NCBI RefSeq assembly: GCF_963678635.1
Contig: NC_087065.1
Coordinates: 69,690,956-69,754,955, forward strand
Reading direction: 5' to 3'
DNA: 64,000 nt
Source: Symsagittifera roscoffensis
Taxonomy: Eukaryota; Xenacoelomorpha; Acoela; Convolutidae
Position 1 is the stretch's first letter, and every line of letters starts with the position of its first letter. This document shows positions 1-9,868 of the stretch, piece after piece. The translations under genes were made by a program, and so were the position numbers. A model generated the notes under the pieces. The model had not been told where the DNA came from. It ran no database searches and saw nothing but the letters and a program-made list of their open reading frames with translations.

Positions 1-1407
1 TCATGGTTACTTCGTACGACTCAAATTTGATCTTTGATACGGTCAAAGTTCATAGATTTTCAATTTTTTTGTTTCCCAAAAACTATTCGATATGAGTTGA
101 AGCTCAGTCTGGAACACTCAGCGCTCAGACCTAATTTATGAGCAGTATTGTTGGTATTTAAGAGTCAATATTTTTAATTTTGTCCTTTTCATATCGAACT
201 CTTGTCGCAGAAAACTATTAGCCATCAAAAAAGGCAAAACAAATTGTCGTGGCTGCTACGACTGTCTTCTTAAATGCCTGTGGTACACGTTGCCAATATT
301 TGAAACAGCGTATTGCTTGTTTGAAAAGTAAAAGTCAGCTTTGAATGAATCATAGCATGCTGGAAACTATTTCATATCATAATAGTTGCATTAACGCCAT
401 CTTTGAAAACTTTGTGGGATTTTCCATAATTTAGGTGTTGCCGTCATTTTAAAAAACTCTGCAACTTGTAGATTTTAATCGAGCAAAAAATAAACCTGTT
501 ATTTCTACTATGCGACAATGATATTCCTATAAATTCAAAAAGTGAAAAAACGTGTCTTTTCGTGGACGACAGAACACTTTTGGTCAAAACACTTTTTGAG
601 CGCAGTACAAGAATTCAAAACAAGAATGGTGCAAAACCAATAAAATATCAATAAAATCCAAAAAATCAGGTAGCTAACTTTGATCGGAAAAAATAAGCAA
701 AAGATCTCTCGGAGGAGAAAAAATGAACTATGTAGATAATTTTAGACAATTGGGCGTCGTGATTGATTTTTTATCTGCATATTGATACTGTTTGCAAAAA
801 ATTAGCCCATTGTAATTGCTTGTTGTAGCAAGCAAGGAATGTTTTTCTCGAAATCTTCCTCTGAGATTTTTTAAAGTTTATGTTATCGTTCATTTTATTT
901 GTCAAAAACGTTCCTGAAAAAACTTTTTTATAGCAAAAACGGATTTGAAGAAAGATAATTTTTATAAGAAATTTCGAAACCGTGATGCCAATTTTTCATG
1001 AACACAACACTGAAACCGTCTTCGAAGTCTTCCTTAATTAATAAAAATTTGATGAACAGTTGCTTATAAAATCTCCACTCATTTTCCTAAGCGAAGAACA
1101 ATTTTCACAAAAGAGATGCATGAAAGTTCGCAAATCAAATTTTCTTCATTTTCAACAAATGAAAACAAATTGACATCACAAGTCGTTTAGCCAGAGGATC
1201 AAAAAAGCTTACAACTTCTATCCTCAAACACACAGCTAGATAACAATTTAAATTAAATAAAGATAAACGAATTTAATGAAACAGATATATAGTAAAAAAA
1301 AACTGTTTTCTGACAGATTTCCAATTTACGTGAAATCAATCTTTTTTCATAAATGTTAGTATTTTGATCCTCGTGTTTTTTTAATTGTCCAGGGTCTCGC
1401 CTCGATG
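1..1407. other. AT-rich region with no recognised feature
   Basis: I see no gene, RNA or repeat copy that I can support here. The sequence is AT-rich with many short homopolymer runs and no long open frame. Confidence 0.5.
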
Positions 1408-1762
1408 AACCTTGGGGTTCGTGAGCGATCCTTGTGATTTAAATACTGTGTTTGTGTATTTTTTCATTAAATAATTTAAAAAAAAACAGTTATTTACATT
1501 TTTGTGTTTTTTGTTATTAATTGTTCAGCCTTACCTTTAGGGTATTTTAAATTTGTTTCTTAGCAGAAAAAAAGAATATTTCGAGAAAAAACATAGTAAA
1601 TTTTTTGCCCTGGACAAAACACTCTATGAGAAATGGACATTATCAGCTACGCATTCTAACCCAAACTATCGATCTAAATTGTCGTTATTGATTGAGAGTT
1701 GTAACATGGGGTCTTTTGATGACAAACTCGAGGTCTTTTAATGTTTTTGTCTACAGTTTGTC
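1408..1762 (+). repeat. 355 bp duplicated segment, copy 1 (upstream of SPH-A)
   Basis: This segment recurs at 5113-5467 in the same orientation and with the same length. I see one base difference near the left edge. The matching stretch begins at AACCTTGGGG and ends at CAGTTTGTC, and the flanks on both sides are unrelated. It holds a 62-codon open frame that is the same in both copies; I do not call that a gene, as nothing supports translation. The right end lies about 70 bp before the SPH-A start codon, so this copy probably contains part of that gene's promoter. Confidence 0.85.
1676..1762 (+). promoter_or_regulatory. Conserved upstream block of SPH-A
   Basis: The stretch from TTGTCGTTATTGA to GGTCTTTTAATGTTTT resembles positions 18680-18752 upstream of the paralogue SPH-B. 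Both have a TCGTTATTGA core, then ACAAACTC-AGGTCT and AATGTTTT, roughly 100-140 bp before the start codon. Conservation in the same place before two diverged paralogues suggests a shared promoter or 5' leader element. No TATA box was assigned. This is inference from visual alignment only. Confidence 0.4.
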
Positions 1763-1832
1763 TAAACGCTTTTGTCTACAAAGTTTTAATTGATTAAATT
1801 TTCGTGGTAAAACTTTCGTATTTTAAAGAAAA

Positions 1833-3891
1833 ATGAAAACTTTCTCTATCTTAGCAACTACTATTCAACTGCTGCAGCTTTACTGCTTTATTTTGTCAGT
1901 ATCCGTTCCTGGCTGTAACTCAAAACTTGATGAAAAACAGTCTTCAAAAACTTTGAACGCAATTATCAATGGCAACAAGGCGCTGCCTCATCCGTTTTTT
2001 GTTACTGTTCATATTGTTGGACCTGCCAATCTTTTTTGCGGGGGGACTTTAATTGCGGACCAATGGGTTCTGACATCAGGCAGCTGCTTAAACAGCACAA
2101 CTGGTATGACTCGTAATTGATTAGTCGTTTAATATAAGGCTCTAATGACGACGCTTCGCAGTTGATCAGGGTGCTAAACAGTCATCCATTTAGATTGATG
2201 AAGTAGAAATGATGTCACATTGAGTTTCCGCTTAGCTGGAACCAATGGCCGATCGCGAGAACTTTTTTGACGACGATCAGTTGATGTTCGAATTCGTTTT
2301 TCAGTTATTCAAGAGCAGAAATTTGACTTTTGAGCTCTGTTTAAACTCACAGATACTTTGTGTCCTTAAAATGCAAAAATTATTATTAAGCGGCATGCAG
2401 TTTTTGAAAAAATTGGCCTTTTTATACCATGAATTTTTGTGAAACGTGAATTTTTAAGCTGTAATTTTTTCAAAACGTTTTTAGTCCGAACTATTTTTTT
2501 TTTGGAAAGTTTGATCATGAGGCTGGAATCTGATTGGTTGACTTATTAAAGACCAGTGAAAGTACATCCCAGCGTTTTCAATAAAAACAGAAGCTCAATC
2601 ATTATTTTGATAATATGGGCCGCATAACAGAAACGACCCGAATCTGCTTGAAAGCAGGCTGTTCAACGGGGTAGGGGAGAGGGAGGGGGGTTTCTCCGTG
2701 GAAAGGGATCTTCGACAATCATTTGTCAAACAGACTTAACGGCAATCCCCAGCCATTGACATCACAATTGAAACATAGTTTTCCAGATCCCGCAAGCTTG
2801 CATAATTGGCGTACACCAAATAATGTACTCTTTCGCTACAATGGAAATTTCTAAGTTTATGAAGTTTTTAGTTGAAAACGTGTATGTGGAAGTCAGCGAC
2901 TACAGTGCTGATTGGAGACCCATAAAGCACATCAGGGTCAGCAGAATCTTTATTCATCCTCGGTTAGCATATCAATTTTCTACAAAAAAAACCAAACAAA
3001 AATTAACATTAATATTTAGCCAGTCAATCATTTAATGCGCTTTGTATGTGCGGAAATAAAAAGTTAGAACTAATGAAATAGCGATATCTGTTTTGTTTGC
3101 AGAGTTTTTGTTGGAGCGTTCTCTAGACCAGCTTCCTCATTCTCAACACAATCACGAAAAATTGCTGTTTATAGTTTAAAAATTTTCAAATACCTTTGCG
3201 ATTCAGGTCGCTTTTTTATTTTAATTCGAGGTATAAATTATACAAGAACTTGAGTTTTTAAATTTCAAAAAGTGTTCAAAAATGGGATTTCTGGCTCAAA
3301 GCTTCTAATACGTTGCTTAGAGATACGTTTCATCACATAAACTGGCATTTTTTCTTAATTGTTTCAAAATCTACCACCTGGATCCAGTGGTGGGTTTTTG
3401 TTTTCAGTTACTCCATTGAAGAAAAACCGAGAAATAACTTGGCTCTCCTAAATCTGGAGAAAAAATCTGGAACGTCTCGGATTCCGCTGTGCTCTCAACG
3501 TTATGGTTGGGGGACACTTCTAGTAGCAGTCGGGCTTGGTTCAATTTCGACAAAAATGGCTCAGCCCGCTACGTACTTGCAGCAAGCATTTTTCTTTGAA
3601 ACATCCTTGGAATATTTGTTCCCAAATTACCTGAAGATATGCGAAAAAAAAACTATATGCACCGAAGGTTTGACGGTTCGTTCAAATATTTGCGTCTTTG
3701 ATGATGGAGGCCCTCTGTACGTAGTAACTTGTAGAGAAGAATGGCCAATATGTCTATACGGAGTAGCGAGTTACTTTATTCAAGACCCCAAACGGCCAGG
3801 TGAATATTGTACAGGAGGAAGTGTGTTTACAAGCGTTCCCGATTTCTTGCATTGGATAAGCGGTATTACACGTAGATATGGGACCTATTAA
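1833..3891 (+). CDS. SPH-A: secreted serine-protease homologue (S1A fold, inactive triad), three exons
   Basis: Model: exons 1833-2103, 2872-2962 and 3408-3891, with introns in phases 1 and 2. Donors are GTATGA and GTTAGC; acceptors are TTTTTAG and TTTTCAG. The product is 281 aa. An N-terminal hydrophobic segment (about residues 4-25) looks like a signal peptide. The S1A core starts at IING, which replaces the usual IVGG and has Ala rather than Arg/Lys before it, so normal zymogen activation is unlikely. The fold is shown by FCGGTLI, WVLTSGSC, NNLALL, CVFDDGGPL and GGSVFTSVPDFLHWI. Catalytic His57 is Ser (SGSC), Asp102 is Asn and Ser195 is Asp, with Gly193 as Phe. The cysteines for the 42-58 pair and the 191 and 220 positions remain. 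It is therefore most likely a secreted pseudoprotease (binding, regulatory or decoy role); the partner is unknown. Confidence 0.85.
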
Positions 3892-4042
3892 ATGATTTTC
3901 TCATTAAATTTGCACATAAGATTTGCTTCCATTTTGAACATCTATTTTACAAGCTTCAAGCTTTAACCACTCTTTAATGGAATTAAATAATCGATATACA
4001 CTACAGCTAAATTTCCACTAAATCAAAAACAAAGGTTAAAGA

Positions 4043-4520
4043 CAAGACTGCTCGTATCAGGCCGAAGCCTTGAATGTTCCGACTGCCTTTTAAATTCTAT
4101 GGAGCAGTAATAACATTCAAAATTTAAATGTAAAATTTTTTTTTTAAATTGAGATTTTTTGTAAAAACATCCCTCTCACTCGATTTTAAGTAAAAAGCGA
4201 TAAATTTTGCTCCTTTTAACAAATGAATTATGGCATATAAGCTAGCTTGAACCAATTTGGAACGATTTCTTAAAAGGATTAAATCTCCGCTTGCGCGTTA
4301 CTAGCGCGAAATTTATCGCGTGTTAATTGTCACAAACCCCCATGGTCACAAGAAAAATGATCACGAGTAAAATATTTTTTCAAATTGGCTCAGGACAACA
4401 ATGGTTTGCTAATGATATAATAAATTCCGTCAAAAAAGGCTAGTTAAATTTATCTGAAGAAAAAAGAACCCATCCCGAGCACAAATATTCCGTTATTTTT
4501 GTTACGAAATTCGGAGCAAA
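4043..4520 (+). repeat. Family A dispersed repeat, copy A1
   Basis: It begins CAAGACTGCTCGTATCAGG and runs through the family landmarks: GTTCCGACTGCC, GGAGCAGTAATAAC, the CTCCGCTTGCGCGTTA block, the TGATCACGAGTAAAATATTT block and GAGCACAAATATTCCGTTA. The 3' end is somewhat decayed. It lies about 150 bp after the SPH-A stop codon. Confidence 0.8.
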
Positions 4521-5112
4521 ATTTCGGAAAAAGAATAAAAATTTTGTGCTCCGCAATTACCGATACAGGTGAGAAAAACCGGCATCATTCGCTGAAGATG
4601 TAAAAAGCATAAACTATTGATGTGCAGACAATGAAATTTCAAATTAATATAAAAAGATTTTTTGTCTTTTTCCATTTTTTTGAACCTTCATTCGATGGAT
4701 AACCTGAAACTTTCTCCGGAAATAGTTATTTGATGCAACTGCAATGTCAAACTACGGAGAAAAGAGACATTTTTTATTACCCGCTCACTTCGCCTAGTTA
4801 TCAATTTTCTACTGTAGCGAGTTTTACTAGGAATACCAAGTAGCTTTGCCATGGCGTAACTTTTTACGGAGCATTTGGTGAAGCATTACGAAGCCAAACT
4901 GTGCACTGGATAGGCGCACAATTTTGTGTCTGTATGTTCCTGGATTGCAGAGACAAGTCTTTAAACATGTTCAAATTTTGACGGAACGATCAAAGATATT
5001 GAGAGAACAAAAGAAGAACAAAGGGAGCGTCCTTCTTGCGTAATCCCTTTAAAATGCACAGAATGCACAGTTTGGCCTCGTAATGACCAATGGTACAAAG
5101 TGAACTCGTAAT
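4521..5112. other. Intergenic stretch, nothing recognised
   Basis: Between family A copy A1 and the second 355 bp duplicate I find no supported feature. The short open frames here overlap the repeat edge and have no recognisable product. Confidence 0.4.
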
Positions 5113-5467
5113 AACCTTGGGGTTCGTGGGCGATCCTTGTGATTTAAATACTGTGTTTGTGTATTTTTTCATTAAATAATTTAAAAAAAAACAGTTATTT
5201 ACATTTTTGTGTTTTTTGTTATTAATTGTTCAGCCTTACCTTTAGGGTATTTTAAATTTGTTTCTTAGCAGAAAAAAAGAATATTTCGAGAAAAAACATA
5301 GTAAATTTTTTGCCCTGGACAAAACACTCTATGAGAAATGGACATTATCAGCTACGCATTCTAACCCAAACTATCGATCTAAATTGTCGTTATTGATTGA
5401 GAGTTGTAACATGGGGTCTTTTGATGACAAACTCGAGGTCTTTTAATGTTTTTGTCTACAGTTTGTC
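5113..5467 (+). repeat. 355 bp duplicated segment, copy 2 (downstream of SPH-A)
   Basis: Nearly identical to 1408-1762 (one visible mismatch) and in direct orientation. No SPH coding exon follows it, so it looks like an orphan promoter copy left by a local duplication or unequal exchange. The near identity implies a very recent event, gene conversion, or an assembly artefact. Confidence 0.85.
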
Positions 5468-6039
5468 AGCCAATGTTTTCTGGAATAAAATTTTGTTAAA
5501 AACCATTTTTTAACTATTCACTTGATTGGGTTATTGGTTTAAAACATATTTTTGTGGTTTTTCAAATTGTTTATTTATTTTGTAGGCACAATTATTTTGC
5601 GCAGATAATTACGTCCTATGAGATGCTATTTTTTAGAAAGAATATACCTTTCATAACGTTTGTTGGGCTACGTAAGGAACTCATTTTGATATAATTATGT
5701 CTGTTATCGACTGGGTATTTTTTGGCATAATTTTTAATTGACTAAGAAAAGCCAATATGACCCATTTTTGGGGTAAAATTTTGGGCCCGAATTTCGCAAA
5801 ACAAATTACACCATATTAATTCTGCTAAAATTTTAAGCAAGTTTTGTCTTCATAAGTTTTCACCTAAACTCAACCCAATTTAAAAAAAAAAACGCGTTTT
5901 AAATTTCAAGTTTAACGCGTTTTGTCCGGTTAATTTAAATCAGTACTGTATTCATTGCAGCAATGACATCATTTCCCAGTACCGCAATTAACTGAACTGC
6001 TGTTTATTTAAAATGATTTTTTTCTTCATTGAGCTCGGA
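5468..6039. other. Intergenic stretch, nothing recognised
   Basis: AT-rich sequence with homopolymer tracts and no open frame or repeat copy that I can support. Confidence 0.4.
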
Positions 6040-6083
6040 GGTGTTGCGAGACCAGGGCACAAGGTCTCCTAACTCGCAACACC
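6040..6083. repeat. Strong nested hairpin
   Basis: GGTGTTGCGAG at 6040-6050 is perfectly complementary to CTCGCAACACC at 6073-6083. Inside the loop GAGACC pairs with GGTCTC. The stem is GC-rich in an AT-rich setting. It could be a foldback end of a transposon or a transcribed stem-loop; the role is unknown. Confidence 0.6.
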
Positions 6084-6464
6084 TTTCTTCATCTATTGAT
6101 TTACAAATCCTTTTTGTGTCGCCTCCCGATACTTTATAGCCTGCTATTACTGTTCTTTTGGGGTCATTTTTTCTTTATTTTGATGAAACTATAGCAATTT
6201 AGATGTAGCATTTTTAAGTTTTCCAAAATGACTTAAATTGACTCAGTCAATTGAGTTCAAACTAATGAACAAAGACTGGATCATAGACATAACGTTCATA
6301 AATTTGCTATGAAAAATTGAAAGATATTTTACTACTGATTCATCCACAAAATTTCGAGCGTTTAAAGGCAGCATTTTAAGTACTTAAATTATCTAACAGA
6401 AGTTTTACAAAGTGGTAAATCAAGTGCAGCTTTATTTTTTTTCACCAACCACGCAAAAAGAAAA

Positions 6465-6640
6465 CAAGACTGCTCGTATCAGGGCAAAGCCCTGAATGTT
6501 CCGGCTGCCTTTTAAGGTTTATGGAGCAGTAATAACATAAAAAAAATTAAATGTAATAAAATCAAATGAAAAAATTTTTTTTCTAAAATTTGAATTTTTT
6601 TATGAAGTCATCCCCCCACACGCCAAATAGAATAGCCAAA
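6465..6640 (+). repeat. Family A dispersed repeat, copy A2 (5' part only)
   Basis: Carries the conserved first 75 bp (CAAGACTGCTCGTATCAGGG to GGAGCAGTAATAAC) and continues to the CACGCCA block, then stops. It is truncated on the 3' side. Confidence 0.8.
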
Positions 6641-7993
6641 TATGATTGTCGTTCCAAATAGAATAACCCTAACCATAACGCTAACCCTAGCTTTCTTAAA
6701 CAACTAATATTTATTTCGTTTGTCTGCAGCAAGAACAGAGCCAAGAACCATTTTTCTTCCTCAAAAAAAGAAGCAAATTAAAATATTTTAATGAATAAAA
6801 AAATTATGTTTTTGTGGTTTCACAATTAATTTATGGTTTTCTGTTTGGTAAAATTTTCAAGCTGAAAGTTTTGAAATTTCTTATGATATGCTTATGAAAT
6901 TTCTTATGAAATTTTCATTCTTATTTTCAGAATGAAAATATATAATTTGTTTTTTAAAATGCAGTTTTTTACCAGCTTGAAAGATCCTTTAAAAAGTTTT
7001 TTGAGCAAAGAATCGAGCCATCACTAAGTTTGTATGGGGTGAAATCGGGATTGAAGAATACACATCGCTCAATTTTGAAAATTTCTAAAAAAAATTTTGT
7101 TCTAAAGATTTGATTAATTTTCAATAAAAGCTTGATCACAACAAATGCAATAGTACAATAGTTCTGCTGGACCTTTTTCCGTTTCCCTGTTCTGACTTTT
7201 TTGAAACAGTTAAAACAATTTTTATCTTTCAATGCGGTAGGAGGTTTTGCAAAACCCGGGCAAAAATTAAAAATTATCAAACCTTGAAAGGCTCCTCTCC
7301 ATCTACTGAAATACACATATACTTTTTTTTAGTACTTTTTTAAGCTTGAGAAACATAAAAACAACTAATATCATTAAAAAACTTTGATAAAGCCGTTGGA
7401 ATTTTTCAATTTGATTCAATTGAAGTGCATAGTTAGATTCCACATAAAAGTGCGATGCGTGATGACACCAAGCAACCCATTGAGGCCAATTTAACGAACA
7501 GTCAAAGCGTAAGACGACCTTTTTCAGTAATTCTTCAAGAACAAACATTTGAAATACATTTGAAAAACAATTTTTCACTAGTCTTAGCAGTGCAAAAAAC
7601 AGAAGTTTCAAATTTACCTTTTTTTAGTTAGGTTATGAGTTTAAGAATTTCTCTTAGTGTTGAATCGATTGCAGCTTTTCTATGTGTTGCAGATTTCTTT
7701 TTCACAAATTCCTCCTTAGAGAGTTTTCTTGCGGCTTCCAAAAAATGTTTGATTGTTCAAGCTACACGTGCTTTTCCTTGCTTCAGCAATCCAGCCATCT
7801 TTGACTCCTACATTGCTAAATTTCAAGAGTTTAAATTTTTAAAAAAATTGTTTGTGAGGCTCAGCATTAGCCAAAGCGGTCTACTTAGTTTCAAACCATA
7901 AGCGTAAACACTCAGTAGCGTGATCAAAATGCTTTAAAAGCTTTTTTTCTGAATCCAATCATATTTAAAGCTCGCCTTAAGTTTTTCATTTAT
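6641..7993. other. AT-rich stretch, nothing recognised
   Basis: A short run of CCCTAA-like units occurs at about 6664-6692 but is too short and irregular to call telomeric. Frames of about 90-115 codons at 6969-7901 have no recognisable motif and no splice or family support. Confidence 0.35.
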
Positions 7994-8134
7994 GCGTGAA
8001 CATCCTCAACTTGCAGACACGGAGAAACCGTATAAAACTTAACATTTGAGTTCGTCCGTAACTATCTTAATGAAGTCGGATCATGCGCACCCGTCTATGC
8101 AGTAGAGTAATTTGACTATTCGGGCGAGATCATC
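7994..8134 (+). repeat. Direct repeat pair, unit 1
   Basis: From GCGTGAACATCCTCAA to GACTATTCGGGCGA. A similar block follows at 8376-8534 with the same order of landmarks (GTGAACATCCTCAA, AGAGTAA, TTGACTATTCGGG). The copies are diverged, so this is an old duplication. Confidence 0.65.
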
Positions 8135-8375
8135 ACAAGACTGGTGGTAACAGACAAAAAAATATCCCAATCTATCGAAAAGCTTACGCCGCCCTAGAAG
8201 TACTCGAACTGATTCGCTGGAAGTATTGGAAATGTCGTTTGGCGAGATAGAAACCTTGCCTTTGATTGTCTCATCTTCATCACAATTGTTTTGTCACGGC
8301 TTTATCGAAACTTCATAATAGTTTTCTAAACCCAAAAAAATTAACGCTTTGTCTCAATTTTTGTCACGCTATTAA

Positions 8376-8534
8376 GCGTGAACATCCTCAAGTTATAGAT
8401 ACAGAAGAACCGAATAAAACCTAACGGCCTGTGACATTCTTAACAAAAGTTTGCCCGTCACAGTCTTAACGATGGTTGTTTGTGCACATCCGTTTTTGCC
8501 GTAGAGTAAATTGACTATTCGGGTGACATTATCT
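8376..8534 (+). repeat. Direct repeat pair, unit 2
   Basis: Second, diverged copy of the block at 7994-8134, offset by about 380 bp. No coding function is apparent. Confidence 0.65.
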
Positions 8535-8767
8535 AAGGAATGTTGTAAATACTGGGAGCACATGCCATTTTTATTACCAAGACATTTTACAAGAGCAGCA
8601 ATTACTCCCGACTGCGTAGAAACCTTAAAACTAAAAATTATGTCTTTTTTAATTTTTGATAGATATAAAACCGCAAGTCAATCAATTTTATGGAGAACTT
8701 AGTTTGTATTTTCTTTGACGACATCACAAACAGCTGCATTAGAGGACACGTTTTTGGTCGTTTTTTT

Positions 8768-9300
8768 CCGACTTTCGATACGAAAGTAACGGAATATTTG
8801 TGCTCGGGGTGGGTTTTTTTTTCTTCAGACAAATTTCGACTTTTTAACTAGCCATTTTTGACGGAATTTTTTTTATCATTCGAAAGGTATTGTTGCCCTG
8901 AGCTTAAATTTGAAAATATATTTCACCAGTGATCATTTTTCGTAAAGTTATGAGGGTTTAAAGATTGCCATTTTGGAAATTTTGACCAATTTGGGACAAT
9001 TAACGCGCAATATAATTCGCGCTATTAACGCGTAAGCGGAGATTTAATCCGTCTTATAAATCGTTCCAAATTGGTTGAAAGAAAGATATTTACCATAATT
9101 GATTTGTTACAATGAGCGAAATCTATTCTTTTGTACTTTATATGGTGTCTGGGGGGATGATTTCATTAAAAAAATTCAATTTTAAGAAAAAAATTTCATT
9201 TTGTTTTATTACATTTAATTTTTTAATGTTATTACTGCTCCATAAACCTTAAAAGGCAGTCGGAACATTCAGGGCTTCGCCCTGATACGAGCAGTCTTGT
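8768..9300 (-). repeat. Family A dispersed repeat, copy A3
   Basis: A full-length copy in reverse orientation: it starts with the 3'-end palindrome (CGACTTTCGATACGAAAGT) and ends with the conserved hairpin block containing TTCAGGGCTTCGCCCTGA and GAGCAGTCTTG. Confidence 0.85.
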
Positions 9301-9490
9301 TTTATTTGATGACAAAAAACCTTCATAATCGTTCCTTCGTGGATAAGGTTTTCTGCTTCATTAAAAAGCATGTTGTGAGTGCTTTTATAACGAGGTTTCG
9401 AACTTTTAGCTGTTTTTAAAAGCAAAACAAATCTTTGAATTGGCTATATGCTCTGCTCATTGTGTAACAGCTTTGTATTTAGTTGCGGTG

Positions 9491-9859
9491 GGGGGCTATT
9501 CTTATGCGCGAAGGACCGAATGGGCGAAAAAACTTGTAGGCCACGGACCGAAGACAAAATTAGCCGAAAGTCAATTTTTAAACAGAAACATTTGCCATTC
9601 TGTTAAAATGAATTAAATGAAGCAATATTTTGCTACTTTCATTACGAAACCCTTGAAATGTAAAATTTGTCCCACTTTTGCGGCGGTCAATGAAAAATTT
9701 GAAGATTTTGCATATTTCTGCCGTTTTTAGATTTGGCCAATCTCAATACTCCAGTCCCTGGAAATGTTTACTTTCTTTCCAAATTTTAAATTACTGAAAT
9801 CTGATCGGCTGACTTTTTATTTTCGCGCATTCGGTCCTTCGCGCATGAGGGATTCCACC
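9491..9859. mobile_element. 369 bp terminal-inverted-repeat element (MITE-like) with 9 bp target duplication
   Basis: The inner inverted repeats are clear: TGCGCGAAGGACCGAATG near 9504-9521 matches the reverse complement of CATTCGGTCCTTCGCGCA near 9828-9845. The outermost bases (GG...) match less well. GTTGCGGTG occurs directly on both sides, at 9482-9490 and 9860-9868, as a 9 bp target site duplication. The inside has no coding capacity, so it is a non-autonomous DNA transposon. A 9 bp duplication and GG-starting ends point to a Mutator- or Merlin-like family, but this is not settled. Confidence 0.8.
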
Positions 9860-9868
9860 GTTGCGGTG

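Noticed and set aside
1553..1741. 62-codon frame repeated identically at 5258-5446 as a possible conserved small protein
   Set aside because: Its identity is fully explained by the 355 bp duplication. There is no signal, motif or independent conservation.
1408..5467. The 355 bp duplicates as LTRs of an element containing SPH-A
   Set aside because: No TG...CA ends, no target duplication, no primer site, and the enclosed sequence is an intron-containing host gene.
6664..6692. Interstitial telomere-like CCCTAA units
   Set aside because: Only a few irregular units; could be chance in AT-rich DNA.
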